Below, in pieces: positions 18,022 to 24,994 of a DNA stretch of 29,010 nucleotides (position 1 is the stretch's first letter; each line of letters opens with the position of its first letter). This DNA is from Thermoactinomyces sp. DSM 45891 (GTDB taxonomy: Bacteria > Bacillota > Bacilli > Thermoactinomycetales > Thermoactinomycetaceae). The stretch spans positions 98,935 to 127,944 of the forward strand of contig NZ_FPJZ01000005.1 of assembly GCF_900119485.1 (NCBI RefSeq), given 5' to 3'. The notes under the pieces were generated by a model, which did not search any database, was not told the DNA's origin, and saw nothing but the letters and a program-made list of their open reading frames with translations. The translations under genes were made by a program, and so were the position numbers.

Positions 18022-18053
18022 TTACCATACCAGATGGTAAAAACAAAATGCAA
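18022..18053 (-). promoter_or_regulatory. topA promoter overlapped by a palindrome
   Basis: TTGCAT (18048-18053), 18-base spacer, TATGGT (18024-18029) with an upstream TGG extended -10 on the minus strand. The arms TTACCAT and ATGGTAA (18022-18040), perfect over seven bases with five between, cover the -10, so a repressor could act here. This is inference from position. Confidence 0.5.
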
Positions 18054-18063
18054 CTTTTTTGAC

Positions 18064-18413
18064 TTAGATTCGAATATATCGATTCCCTGGCAACTGCTGG
18101 ATTAATTGTTTCATTTCCAACATTAATAGCGCGGGATGAATCTGCGAAATGGACAGGATTTCACTTACTTTATCCATTAAAATTTGCAGAGAAATCGGCT
18201 CATTTGAAAGCTCTCGATAGAGGATTTTTTCATGTTCAGTTAATGATTTCAGCTTGTCTTTCTCTTTTGTTAGCCCAGAAAGATCACTTTCTATTGTAGC
18301 AGCCGTTGCAAACTGAGCATATTCTTCCAATACATCTCCAATATGCCGAATACACTTTGCACCTTGTTGGATTAACTGAATCGTGCCTCCACTTTGCTCA
18401 CTTGTACAAGTTC
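18064..18413 (-). pseudogene. dprA: DprA (DNA processing protein A), 3' fragment cut off by the element
   Basis: DprA loads RecA on incoming single-stranded DNA in natural transformation. Only the last 115 or so codons are present. The reading TSEQSGGTIQLIQQGAK matches the end of the Rossmann-fold domain (SxxSxGTxxLIxxGA), then comes a linker and the small winged-helix-like C-terminal domain ending PGNRYIRI. Just before TSEQ the homology stops: the family's AVPG segment is replaced by the end of the recombinase region. The frame is not otherwise damaged, so precise excision could restore the gene. The 5' part is not in this window. A TTG at 18330 could start an 88-aa piece but lacks support. 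Confidence 0.85.
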
Positions 18414-18420
18414 CAAATAG
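18395..18420. other. Likely attachment-site junction (attL or attR) in dprA
   Basis: Homology to DprA begins at about 18410, and the 10-bp palindrome CTTGTACAAG (18401-18410) sits exactly at the break, 20-odd bases after the recombinase stop. Serine integrases cross over at a central dinucleotide flanked by short inverted repeats, which fits TA at 18405-18406. The partner site lies outside the window. Confidence 0.5.
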
Positions 18421-18431
18421 GTACTTAGAAA

Positions 18432-19937
18432 CTAGTAGGTGATAATTTCAACATCTGTATACGAACTAATCCTAACCTCTTTCACAATAAGTCGTACAAG
18501 ATGCTGCTTTTCATCAATGCCTAGCCCCATCTGTTTACCGTAATAATACTCTGTTGCGACTTTCAAAACCTCTTTCAATCTGTCTTTCCTCAATTGATAG
18601 CTATCAAAATCTGATTGTTCTTTCTTTAGACATTCCAATTCAGATAGTAACTTTGTCCGTTTCTCGGTTACATCTATAAGTTTCTTTCTAACATCCTCTA
18701 CAAGTTCAGGTGTGCTTAACAACTCAAATAATCTACTTTTCATTTGCTCAATTTTTGAGAGTTCCCTTTCTAACCTTTTTATTTCTCTCTCATATCCAGT
18801 ATCTAGGATATTATCTTCCAATATATTTGTATCCTCAATACAATCGGGGTCGCTCAATAATTGGCTGATTTGATTCCACACTATATCATCAATATCGGAA
18901 CATCTAATTGACTTGCCGCATCCCCATTGAGACCCTTCAACATCACACTTACAATAATAGTAATAATCGACTTTATTTTTACGTGAAACCTTTTTCCCTC
19001 TCATAGGACGATCACATTCTGAACAACGGCATAGTCCCGAAAGCAGGTATTTATGTTTATTTAGTCCAGCATAAAGCCTTCTTGACACTTGAATTTTATC
19101 TTGTGCAATTTCAAAAATAGCAGGATCAATAATAGCAGGGATGTTAACAACTACCCATTCAGAAGGATCTTTTTGTTTAGGAGTAATCCTATCCCTTCCC
19201 CTTACTATTCCATTCCAATCGGTTTTATTCTGGATAAATTCCCCTTTGTAGGCACTATTACAAAGAATTCTCCGAACAACACTACGATGCCATTTCCCTA
19301 CCCTCTTTTTAGTAGGTATACTTTGTTCATTCAACCAACGTGCGATCATGTTGGGGCCACTAATACACGGGTCTGGGTGTACAAATTTATTAAATATTAA
19401 CCTCACAATCTCCGCTTCTTCGTCATTAATATCGAACATATCTGTTTCTTTATTAAAATTATAACCATATAGGTTGTTTCCTCTTACAATCTTCCCCAAC
19501 TTCATTTTCTGTTTTATCCCTCTCATACTTCTCTCCCGAGTTTTAGCTCGTTCAAACTCCGATACTATGCCTTTCAGTTGATAAAAAAGCATGCCTTCTG
19601 GCGTCTTGTTATAATCACTATTCACAAACATAAGTTTGCAGTATTTCTCTATCTCTTCGGTAAGTATGAGTAGGATAGATGTTCCTCTAGCAAGTCTATC
19701 CGGATCTAGTACGATCACCGTATCAATTATTCCTTGTCGAATATCATTACGTAATTTCTCCAAACTAGGCCGTTCTAAGATAGACCCTGTAATTCCATCA
19801 TCAATATATTCAATGATTTCATTGTCGACCCTTTCTTCCCTCGCCTTTGCCCTACAATCCTCTAATTGGGCTGGTATACTAAAACCCTTCTTCGCTTGTT
19901 CGTCCGTCGATACTCTTACATAAATTGCTGTTGCCAT
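18432..19937 (-). CDS. Large serine recombinase (integrase)
   Basis: Integrates and excises DNA at att sites through a phosphoserine link. The 501-aa protein has an N-terminal resolvase domain with catalytic Ser10 in YVRVSTDEQAKKGFS and Arg residues in LDPDRLARG, a recombinase domain (about 165-270), a zinc ribbon (about 310-350, with CRCSECDRPM and the paired CKC and WGCGKS cysteines), and a coiled coil (about 385-440) typical of the family's directionality switch. ATG 19937 follows AAGGGAG. Its stop lies next to the dprA junction, the usual place for an integrase gene. Confidence 0.93.
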   Translation of the reverse strand: MATAIYVRVSTDEQAKKGFSIPAQLEDCRAKAREERVDNEIIEYIDDGITGSILERPSLEKLRNDIRQGIIDTVIVLDPDRLARGTSILLILTEEIEKYCKLMFVNSDYNKTPEGMLFYQLKGIVSEFERAKTRERSMRGIKQKMKLGKIVRGNNLYGYNFNKETDMFDINDEEAEIVRLIFNKFVHPDPCISGPNMIARWLNEQSIPTKKRVGKWHRSVVRRILCNSAYKGEFIQNKTDWNGIVRGRDRITPKQKDPSEWVVVNIPAIIDPAIFEIAQDKIQVSRRLYAGLNKHKYLLSGLCRCSECDRPMRGKKVSRKNKVDYYYYCKCDVEGSQWGCGKSIRCSDIDDIVWNQISQLLSDPDCIEDTNILEDNILDTGYEREIKRLERELSKIEQMKSRLFELLSTPELVEDVRKKLIDVTEKRTKLLSELECLKKEQSDFDSYQLRKDRLKEVLKVATEYYYGKQMGLGIDEKQHLVRLIVKEVRISSYTDVEIITY

Positions 19938-20034
19938 TCTTAATCTCCCTTTCTATGTACATTTTTATAATATAATTATACGCCGCTGTTCGGGCCTCCG
20001 ATAAGCGCTTACCTTCTATAATTGTGACATTCAT
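19879..20034 (-). CDS. Small 51-aa protein overlapping the recombinase start
   Basis: Starts MNVTIIEGKRLSEARTAAYN and continues into a lysine/glutamate-rich end; it overlaps the first 59 bases of the recombinase gene in another frame. The ribosome site GGAGG lies seven bases before ATG 20034, better than that of the recombinase, so translational coupling is likely. I do not recognise a family with certainty. Small proteins of this kind often precede serine recombinases in Firmicutes elements. No catalytic motif or membrane segment is seen. A helper role in integration or simply coupling are both possible. Confidence 0.55.
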   Translation of the reverse strand: MNVTIIEGKRLSEARTAAYNYIIKMYIEREIKNGNSNLCKSIDGRTSEEGF

Positions 20035-20114
20035 GCGCCAGCCTCCAATTTTGATTCTTATACTTATACAAGCGCAGGGGGGTCAGAAAAGAGGACAATT
20101 TGACTGCATAAAAT

Positions 20115-20140
20115 AAAAAAGAGAAGGCATCGCCCTCTCC
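20115..20140 (-). terminator. Intrinsic terminator after the small ORFs
   Basis: GAGAGGGC/GCCTTCTC stem with a GAT loop followed by TTTTTT on the minus strand. It separates the small ORFs from the recombinase unit. Confidence 0.8.
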
Positions 20141-20142
20141 AT

Positions 20143-20337
20143 TCAATCCTTCTTTATCGATTCTAATTTGACTAAAGTTGAGTCAAGATTCGATTTTCTT
20201 TCTGAAATAAAATCTAACCGATCTCTTCCCTTCAAAAGTAGATTTTCGTACTCAATTCGCTTCCTACGTACTAATTCGCTAATCATCGAAACCTCTTCGG
20301 AATTGAACTCAAGACTTTCTGATCGTAGATATCCCAA
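20143..20337 (-). CDS. Small charged hypothetical protein (64 aa), possibly the second half of a split gene
   Basis: A coiled, highly charged protein with no membrane segment; the reading SEEVSMISELVRRKRIEYEN suggests helices. The only start in reach is TTG 20337 after AAAGGG. Upstream the same frame runs without a break into the preceding 39-codon ORF, interrupted only by TAG at 20359-20361. It may therefore be an independent gene, or the rest of one longer gene broken by that stop. There is some resemblance to the spacing of Spo0E-like phosphatases, but the SQELD motif is absent, so no function is assigned. Confidence 0.5.
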   Translation of the reverse strand: MGYLRSESLEFNSEEVSMISELVRRKRIEYENLLLKGRDRLDFISERKSNLDSTLVKLESIKKD

Positions 20338-20358
20338 AATACCCTTTAAGAAGCCTAT

Positions 20359-20478
20359 CTAGTTGAGAATGAAATCACCTTCATCTTGGGGCAATTCTGC
20401 AATTAGGTCCTCAATTCGATGTTCTACTACTGTGTCGATCATCATTAATTCATCCTTCGTTAACAATATGGTTTTCAT
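20359..20478 (-). CDS. Small acidic hypothetical protein (39 aa)
   Basis: Begins MKTILLTKDELMMIDTVVEH and ends QDEGDFILN before a TAG stop. AGGAGAGG lies ten bases before ATG 20478, so translation is credible. The start LTKDEL resembles many short helical proteins of mobile elements that begin with a beta strand and a long helix. The frame continues after the stop for another 71 codons, which contain the next ORF. No function is recognised. Confidence 0.5.
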   Translation of the reverse strand: MKTILLTKDELMMIDTVVEHRIEDLIAELPQDEGDFILN

Positions 20479-20566
20479 ATGGTAACCTCTCCTTTCGTTC
20501 TATAATATTGGGACCATGGCAGATCTCCAGTAATAAATTCAGGTTAATGTGACAAATGCGCGATAC

Positions 20567-20599
20567 AAAAAAAGACCCCGTTTATAAGGAGTCCTCTTT
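20567..20599 (-). terminator. Intrinsic terminator of the peptide/regulator/pheromone operon
   Basis: AGGACTCC/GGGGTCTT stem (eight pairs, two G-U), loop TTATAAAC, then TTTTTT on the minus strand, 30 bases after the pheromone stop. Confidence 0.75.
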
Positions 20600-20628
20600 C
20601 AAATTACTGCTAAGGTGAGTATAGGATA

Positions 20629-20754
20629 TTACCCGCCTACAGGCTCGGCAGAGTGCTTCACTAGATTAGGAATGTCATTTTTAACAACCGGATTGACAGG
20701 CAAAACACTTGTCAGAAATAATACAAACATAAGACTAACACCACACTTCTTCAT
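20629..20754 (-). CDS. Pheromone precursor of the RRNPP regulator (41 aa)
   Basis: A short secreted precursor: MKKCGVSLMFVLFLTSVLP is a Lys-Lys start plus hydrophobic core, followed by a polar tail ending NLVKHSAEPVGG. The layout equals Phr, NprX and PapR precursors, whose C-terminal five to eight residues are cut out, re-imported by the oligopeptide permease and bound by the TPR regulator. A mature form such as SAEPVGG is inference. GGGAGG lies nine bases before ATG 20754. The first 20 bases overlap the regulator's 3' end in another frame, as in rap-phr pairs. A terminator follows. Confidence 0.8.
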   Translation of the reverse strand: MKKCGVSLMFVLFLTSVLPVNPVVKNDIPNLVKHSAEPVGG

Positions 20755-22072
20755 TTAACAATTCCTCCCTATTTTTCACTTGTGCAAGAATCCCGACTAA
20801 ATCGAGTACTCTTGCATCGTGTCCTAGAATCCTCATACACTCCATGAGAGGTACAATTACTTTCTCGACTAGATTGTCCATTTTTAAAAAAATTGCTGCT
20901 TCTAACCCGCTCTCGAAATAAGATGTAGCTGCACTAATATCATTTTGTGATAGCTTTAAACTTCCGAGCGTAAGGTGTGCATCAAAAACTCGTATTTTGT
21001 CATTATGTTTTTTACCAATTTTTAATGCTTTTAAGTACAATTTCTCTGCGGCTTCTGTGTTTCCATCCTGTACATGGAGTTTCCCCAATTCAATATAAGC
21101 CCCACTAATCACGGATTTATAGGTAGTAAGAGTATCTTCCAGGTCTAAAGCCAATTGATAATAGTTCTCTGCAAGCTCCCTACTTCCAATTAGCTTATAC
21201 GCCTGACCTAATTGAATAGAAAGATCAACAATTCGTTCCGGACTTCCATTCTTCAGAGATAAATTAAGGCCTTCAGATAACACATTAATCGCTTCCTTAG
21301 GTGAGTTCCCCAATAAGATGCGACCGTAAATTTCAAACAAATTCAATCTCGATTCGATATCAATTTCTTTTTTATGTTTCAACATAGCCTCAATTTTAGG
21401 CAATATCTTATTCGTCAAGCCAAGTTTCTCCAGATAAATAATTTCATCGACTTGCAAATTGAAAAATAGATAACTTCGCTCACCTTGACCTACAAATGAG
21501 TCTATCCCTTTTCGGACTGTAACAACAGCCTGTTTAATATCACTATTTAAATAATGACACACAGCTAGATCCCCATAAGCTGTAGCCTTTATGTTTAGAA
21601 AATCATCGTCAGGACAAAGCGAAATACATCTTTCAAAATAACTAATAGCCTTAGATATCCCTCCTTTTTTCCTATACACCTTGCCGTTCAAAAGCAAAAA
21701 GTATGGATAATGTTGATTTTCTTTGTCTAATTCTATCATATTCAGAATGTTTTTTATACAATGACTTTCTATGTCTTGTTGATTCACTAGAAACTCACAT
21801 CGTAACAGTTGATGATGCACTACAATATCAGCTATCTGACCATTCGGTTTGATTAAAGCAGAAATTTCGTCCTCGATCTTACTCAGATCGACCCCCATCT
21901 TATCTGCTAAGTACATAACTTTAGGGGATATGGTCTTCAATTTGCCATTTTCAATATGACTAATCATACCAGCCGAAATAGTTTCATCTGCTATATCGGC
22001 TTGATTCAAATCAAGTTTCTTTCTCTTTCGTGCAAACACCTTTCCTAGCGCAGCCATAGCATCTTCGCCCAT
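20735..22072 (-). CDS. HTH-TPR quorum-sensing regulator of the RRNPP type
   Basis: A 445-aa protein with an N-terminal XRE-type helix-turn-helix (about residues 8-65: LNQADIADETISAGMISHIE) and then tandem tetratricopeptide repeats to the C-terminus (for example AISYFERCISLCPDD and AAEKLYLKALKIGKKHND). This is the build and roughly the size of NprR. Such regulators bind DNA and switch activity on binding a short peptide. The adjacent pheromone gene overlaps its 3' end. ATG 22072 follows AGGAGTG. It lies downstream of the peptide operon genes, which it probably controls. Related alternatives are PlcR-like or phage AimR-like proteins. Confidence 0.85.
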   Translation of the reverse strand: MGEDAMAALGKVFARKRKKLDLNQADIADETISAGMISHIENGKLKTISPKVMYLADKMGVDLSKIEDEISALIKPNGQIADIVVHHQLLRCEFLVNQQDIESHCIKNILNMIELDKENQHYPYFLLLNGKVYRKKGGISKAISYFERCISLCPDDDFLNIKATAYGDLAVCHYLNSDIKQAVVTVRKGIDSFVGQGERSYLFFNLQVDEIIYLEKLGLTNKILPKIEAMLKHKKEIDIESRLNLFEIYGRILLGNSPKEAINVLSEGLNLSLKNGSPERIVDLSIQLGQAYKLIGSRELAENYYQLALDLEDTLTTYKSVISGAYIELGKLHVQDGNTEAAEKLYLKALKIGKKHNDKIRVFDAHLTLGSLKLSQNDISAATSYFESGLEAAIFLKMDNLVEKVIVPLMECMRILGHDARVLDLVGILAQVKNREELLNEEVWC

Positions 22073-22093
22073 CTATTGTTCACTCCTATTCTT

Positions 22094-22127
22094 TTAGAAA
22101 TAGAGAACGATCTTGTAAACTTACAGT
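22094..22127 (-). promoter_or_regulatory. Possible regulator promoter with palindromic operator
   Basis: TTTACA, 17-base spacer, TAAAAG on the minus strand. The -35 overlaps the inverted repeat TGTAA-GT-TTACA (22114-22125). The regulator could bind here to control itself. The -10 is weak, so this is tentative. Confidence 0.35.
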
Positions 22128-22149
22128 TTTTCTAACTATTGAACTGAAT

Positions 22150-22278
22150 CTACCTGCTTTCTTGATGATTTGACCCAGTACACTTCTTCCGAAAATAACC
22201 TATCACCAAAATCAAAGTATAAATCACAACAGCACACGGAGCGATTAAACTACTCCAATATGTAAATGTTTCCCACAT
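22150..22278 (-). CDS. Single-helix membrane protein (42 aa), candidate immunity protein
   Basis: MWETFTYWSSLIAPCAVVIY begins a short protein with one hydrophobic helix (about residues 9-28) and a basic tail FRKKCTGSNHQESR, so the C-terminus should face the cytoplasm. GGAGTG lies five bases before ATG 22278. The open frame extends further upstream to 22380, but that part overlaps the transglutaminase-like gene and lacks a ribosome site. It sits 25 bases after that gene in the same operon. Small membrane proteins in bacteriocin operons often give immunity; that role is inference. Confidence 0.6.
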   Translation of the reverse strand: MWETFTYWSSLIAPCAVVIYTLILVIGYFRKKCTGSNHQESR

Positions 22279-22303
22279 ACTATCACTCCAAATAAATATT
22301 TTT

Positions 22304-23500
22304 TTAGAAAATAGAAACCAATCGAAACACTGCATACATAGATATAATACTAAAAATAACAGGTCGTTCCTTTCTAACAATGGCTAAAACCGAATAGCCA
22401 AGCAAGCATGGATAGATTATATGCTCTGGCATCCAAGGTAGTTGAATACGAAAAATCCAAAACAATATATCCACGAAAATCCCTATCAATGAAATCCGAA
22501 ATAATGACTGCTTCAATTGAAACAACCCATTCTTTAATGTATCTTTGCTACGAATAATTGCTTCCCCGAAATAATCATTTATCTTTTTCTTTGCAGCCGG
22601 ATCTTCGAAATTAATATAAATAGGTTGCATATACGGGATTTTCTCATTCAACAAATCTCTTCCCCAGCAGAACTCGTCCTTACTCCCTAGCGTCAACGTT
22701 GGATATTTTGTAATAGTATCCTGCTCTTTCAACTCTTTCGGATACTCTGGCATGGGAGTCAGTTCCGTATCAATAGAGAAGACAACTCGTTGATCCTCTG
22801 TCTTCCCGAAATACTCTTTAGACTTCAAGGTCCTAATATTACTAAAGAGGAATTGGAATGGATATTTGGTAACTCTTGACATCGAAAGATCAACAGGAAT
22901 CCATCCCTTTCCCTCCACAAAAAATTCATTCCATGCATGGTATTGTCCCTTACCTACCCATGCCCCAAAAAGTGAACGGCAAGGAATCCCTTGTGCTCTA
23001 CATAATGCTGCGAACAGAAACGAATACTCTCCACAATCTCCTTTACGCGCTTTTAAGAAATGAACAACTCCCCTCGCTTTAGGAGGATAAACGTAGCGAA
23101 AATTTTCCTTTATGTACTGGAAAATAGCAAAAGCTTTTTCTTCCACGGTCTTACACTCGTGGGCTATATCTCTCGATATTGCTCTAATCGTATCATTTAT
23201 CTCCACGAGGGATGTTGATCGAAGATAAAAGTCCCTTTCTTGACCCGATAAAGAACTCGCTTGATTAAGGTAAGGTGAGGAATGAATTGTAATCTCATAT
23301 GTCTTCACTAAAGATTCTCCCTCATCCAATTCGTAATATGACATCTGGTTAAAATCTACTTCTGTGTGTGAAGTAGAAAGACGATTTGAAGATATTTCTC
23401 TTACAGTCTGCACATGATTGGTAGGTGGCTCGGATAGCCAAATCCGTGTAGTCCCTTTTCTTGAGTTTGGAAAGCTAAATGTATATATGTATGTTTCCAT
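22304..23500 (-). CDS. Membrane-anchored transglutaminase-fold protein
   Basis: A 398-aa protein with a transglutaminase-like core: Cys156 in ARKGDCGEYSFLFAALC, His188 in GQYHAWNEFF and Asp204 in GWIPVDLS form an intact catalytic triad. Members of this superfamily act as proteases, amidases or cross-linkers. No N-terminal signal is present; three hydrophobic helices lie at about 330-398, which suggests a cytoplasmic catalytic domain anchored at its C-terminus. GGAGG precedes ATG 23500. It lies in the peptide operon directly after the HTTM gene, so peptide maturation is the likely job, by inference. Confidence 0.8.
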   Translation of the reverse strand: METYIYTFSFPNSRKGTTRIWLSEPPTNHVQTVREISSNRLSTSHTEVDFNQMSYYELDEGESLVKTYEITIHSSPYLNQASSLSGQERDFYLRSTSLVEINDTIRAISRDIAHECKTVEEKAFAIFQYIKENFRYVYPPKARGVVHFLKARKGDCGEYSFLFAALCRAQGIPCRSLFGAWVGKGQYHAWNEFFVEGKGWIPVDLSMSRVTKYPFQFLFSNIRTLKSKEYFGKTEDQRVVFSIDTELTPMPEYPKELKEQDTITKYPTLTLGSKDEFCWGRDLLNEKIPYMQPIYINFEDPAAKKKINDYFGEAIIRSKDTLKNGLFQLKQSLFRISLIGIFVDILFWIFRIQLPWMPEHIIYPCLLGYSVLAIVRKERPVIFSIISMYAVFRLVSIF

Positions 23501-23526
23501 TGGAACCTCCGTTTCTAAATAAGGTA

Positions 23527-23559
23527 AATGCCCCTTTCAACGTTCTATCAAGGAGCATT
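23527..23559 (-). other. Hairpin between HTTM and transglutaminase-like genes
   Basis: AATGCTCCTT/AAGGGGCATT, ten pairs with one G-U, loop of 13 bases, on the minus strand. Only a loose T-rich stretch follows. It may lower expression of the distal genes. Confidence 0.4.
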
Positions 23560-23566
23560 TTTCCTT

Positions 23567-24961
23567 TTAGTCAACCTTTTTGACGACAGTAGGTAATAGA
23601 CAGCCTTTATCATTACAATTTCCTGCTGGAATGATTGTTCGTCGACTAGCGATCCAATCATATATCTTCTGTCCCAAACCTATTTTGACCGAAAGACACA
23701 GAAAGGGAACAAATACCCAAAGTAGGGGGATATTTCGAGATATCTTTATCATCGTGTCAATTCCATCTTCGAGTTTATCGTATCGGATATCTAACGAATG
23801 AATACGCACCTCTAATTTTTTAATATCTAAACCATAATCTTGAGTAACTGTTCCATCTCTAAACGAAACAAACTCCAGACGTCCCAAAGCATCCCATTTT
23901 TTAAATCTCTCTATGCTACTGATGCAGAAAGGACACCAACCATCATAAAAAACAAGAACAGTTCTGATTGACTGAGGTTCTACAGAAGAAGATGAACCCT
24001 TCCATTTTCGAATTAAGTTGTTAACTAACCCAGTTATTCTGTTTCCCATTATAACAAAAAATTCTTTCAACCTTCTGTATTCGCTATCTTTCAAAAATAG
24101 CAGATGGTTCGCAATCATAGTAAAGGAGAAACTAAATAAGCCCATTACTACAAATATACCAAAATGCATTCCAATAACTCCAGCCATAGCTAAATATTTG
24201 GTATATCGATTGAACAGTAGAAAAGGAAAGGCTATCTGAACTAACACAGCAAAGTAAGCACCTACTACCAACAAAGTTTCGGAAGATGTAATAATCTCAC
24301 GGAAAAACGGATGAGAATACTCGTCGACCTGCAATATATAGTATAGAGCAGTTCCTTTCTGCCAAAGGTCCCCCATTGCTTTATGTAGACCTGATGTTAG
24401 GTACAATAAGCTTACTTGAACCACACATGCTAAAACAGCTAGATTATGCAATAAGTTTCGTAGTGAAATTTCATGTGTAGACTTTGTAACAACACCTTTG
24501 TTACCTCTACGTCGTCTATAATAGGCATCTACTGAAAAATGAGACGTAGTGTCTGCGAAAAGGAGGTAAAGTAATAAAATTCGTATAATATTATCTCCAC
24601 CATCGGAAATAATCCCGTTCCGAGCAAATAAAGACCAGACAAAAACAAAGTTCAATATCGAAATGATCCTTCCTCTGTAGCCCAGGGTAAATAATAAAGC
24701 AATCAAAATTCCAAGATGGAAAATAACTTCGAAATACAATGATGAAGAAGACAGTTGATAGAGTGAGAAAGAACCTGTATAGAATGTTTCTTTAACAAAG
24801 TCTGGAAAGTCAATGATACCGTTTGGTCCCCACAATATGTGCCGTTGCTGGTATTGCATACAATACATATACAAAATGATACATCCAAAAGCGATTCGAA
24901 TCAAACTAGCCCCGATTAACATTTGCTTTTTCTGATTCCAGCGGATCAAACAATCAAACAT
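23567..24961 (-). CDS. SdpB-like HTTM membrane protein fused to a DCC (DUF393) domain
   Basis: A 464-aa fusion. Residues 1-310 form a multi-helix HTTM domain, the family that includes SdpB and vitamin K-dependent carboxylase, with the typical YLTSGLHKAMGDLW at 187-200 and GMHFGI near 265. From about 334 a DCC/DUF393 thiol-oxidoreductase domain follows, with FYDGWCPFC and its C343-x-x-C346 pair. In B. subtilis SdpA and SdpB together mature the SdpC killing peptide. The frame opens at 24985; ATG 24961 is chosen because AAGGTG lies eight bases upstream. It follows the SdpA-like gene by 33 bases. Confidence 0.85.
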   Translation of the reverse strand: MFDCLIRWNQKKQMLIGASLIRIAFGCIILYMYCMQYQQRHILWGPNGIIDFPDFVKETFYTGSFSLYQLSSSSLYFEVIFHLGILIALLFTLGYRGRIISILNFVFVWSLFARNGIISDGGDNIIRILLLYLLFADTTSHFSVDAYYRRRRGNKGVVTKSTHEISLRNLLHNLAVLACVVQVSLLYLTSGLHKAMGDLWQKGTALYYILQVDEYSHPFFREIITSSETLLVVGAYFAVLVQIAFPFLLFNRYTKYLAMAGVIGMHFGIFVVMGLFSFSFTMIANHLLFLKDSEYRRLKEFFVIMGNRITGLVNNLIRKWKGSSSSVEPQSIRTVLVFYDGWCPFCISSIERFKKWDALGRLEFVSFRDGTVTQDYGLDIKKLEVRIHSLDIRYDKLEDGIDTMIKISRNIPLLWVFVPFLCLSVKIGLGQKIYDWIASRRTIIPAGNCNDKGCLLPTVVKKVD

Positions 24962-24994
24962 AGATTTCACCTTTCTTTCTCTCATAGGATTTCT

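Noticed and set aside
18064..18330. Independent 88-aa gene starting at TTG 18330
   Set aside because: DprA homology continues upstream in frame to about 18410 and there is no ribosome site at the TTG.
20143..20337. Spo0E-like aspartyl phosphatase
   Set aside because: The helical pattern is similar, but the SQELD signature is missing.
22150..22380. 76-aa form of the small membrane protein
   Set aside because: The upstream part overlaps the transglutaminase-like gene and lacks a ribosome site, whereas ATG 22278 has GGAGTG at good spacing.
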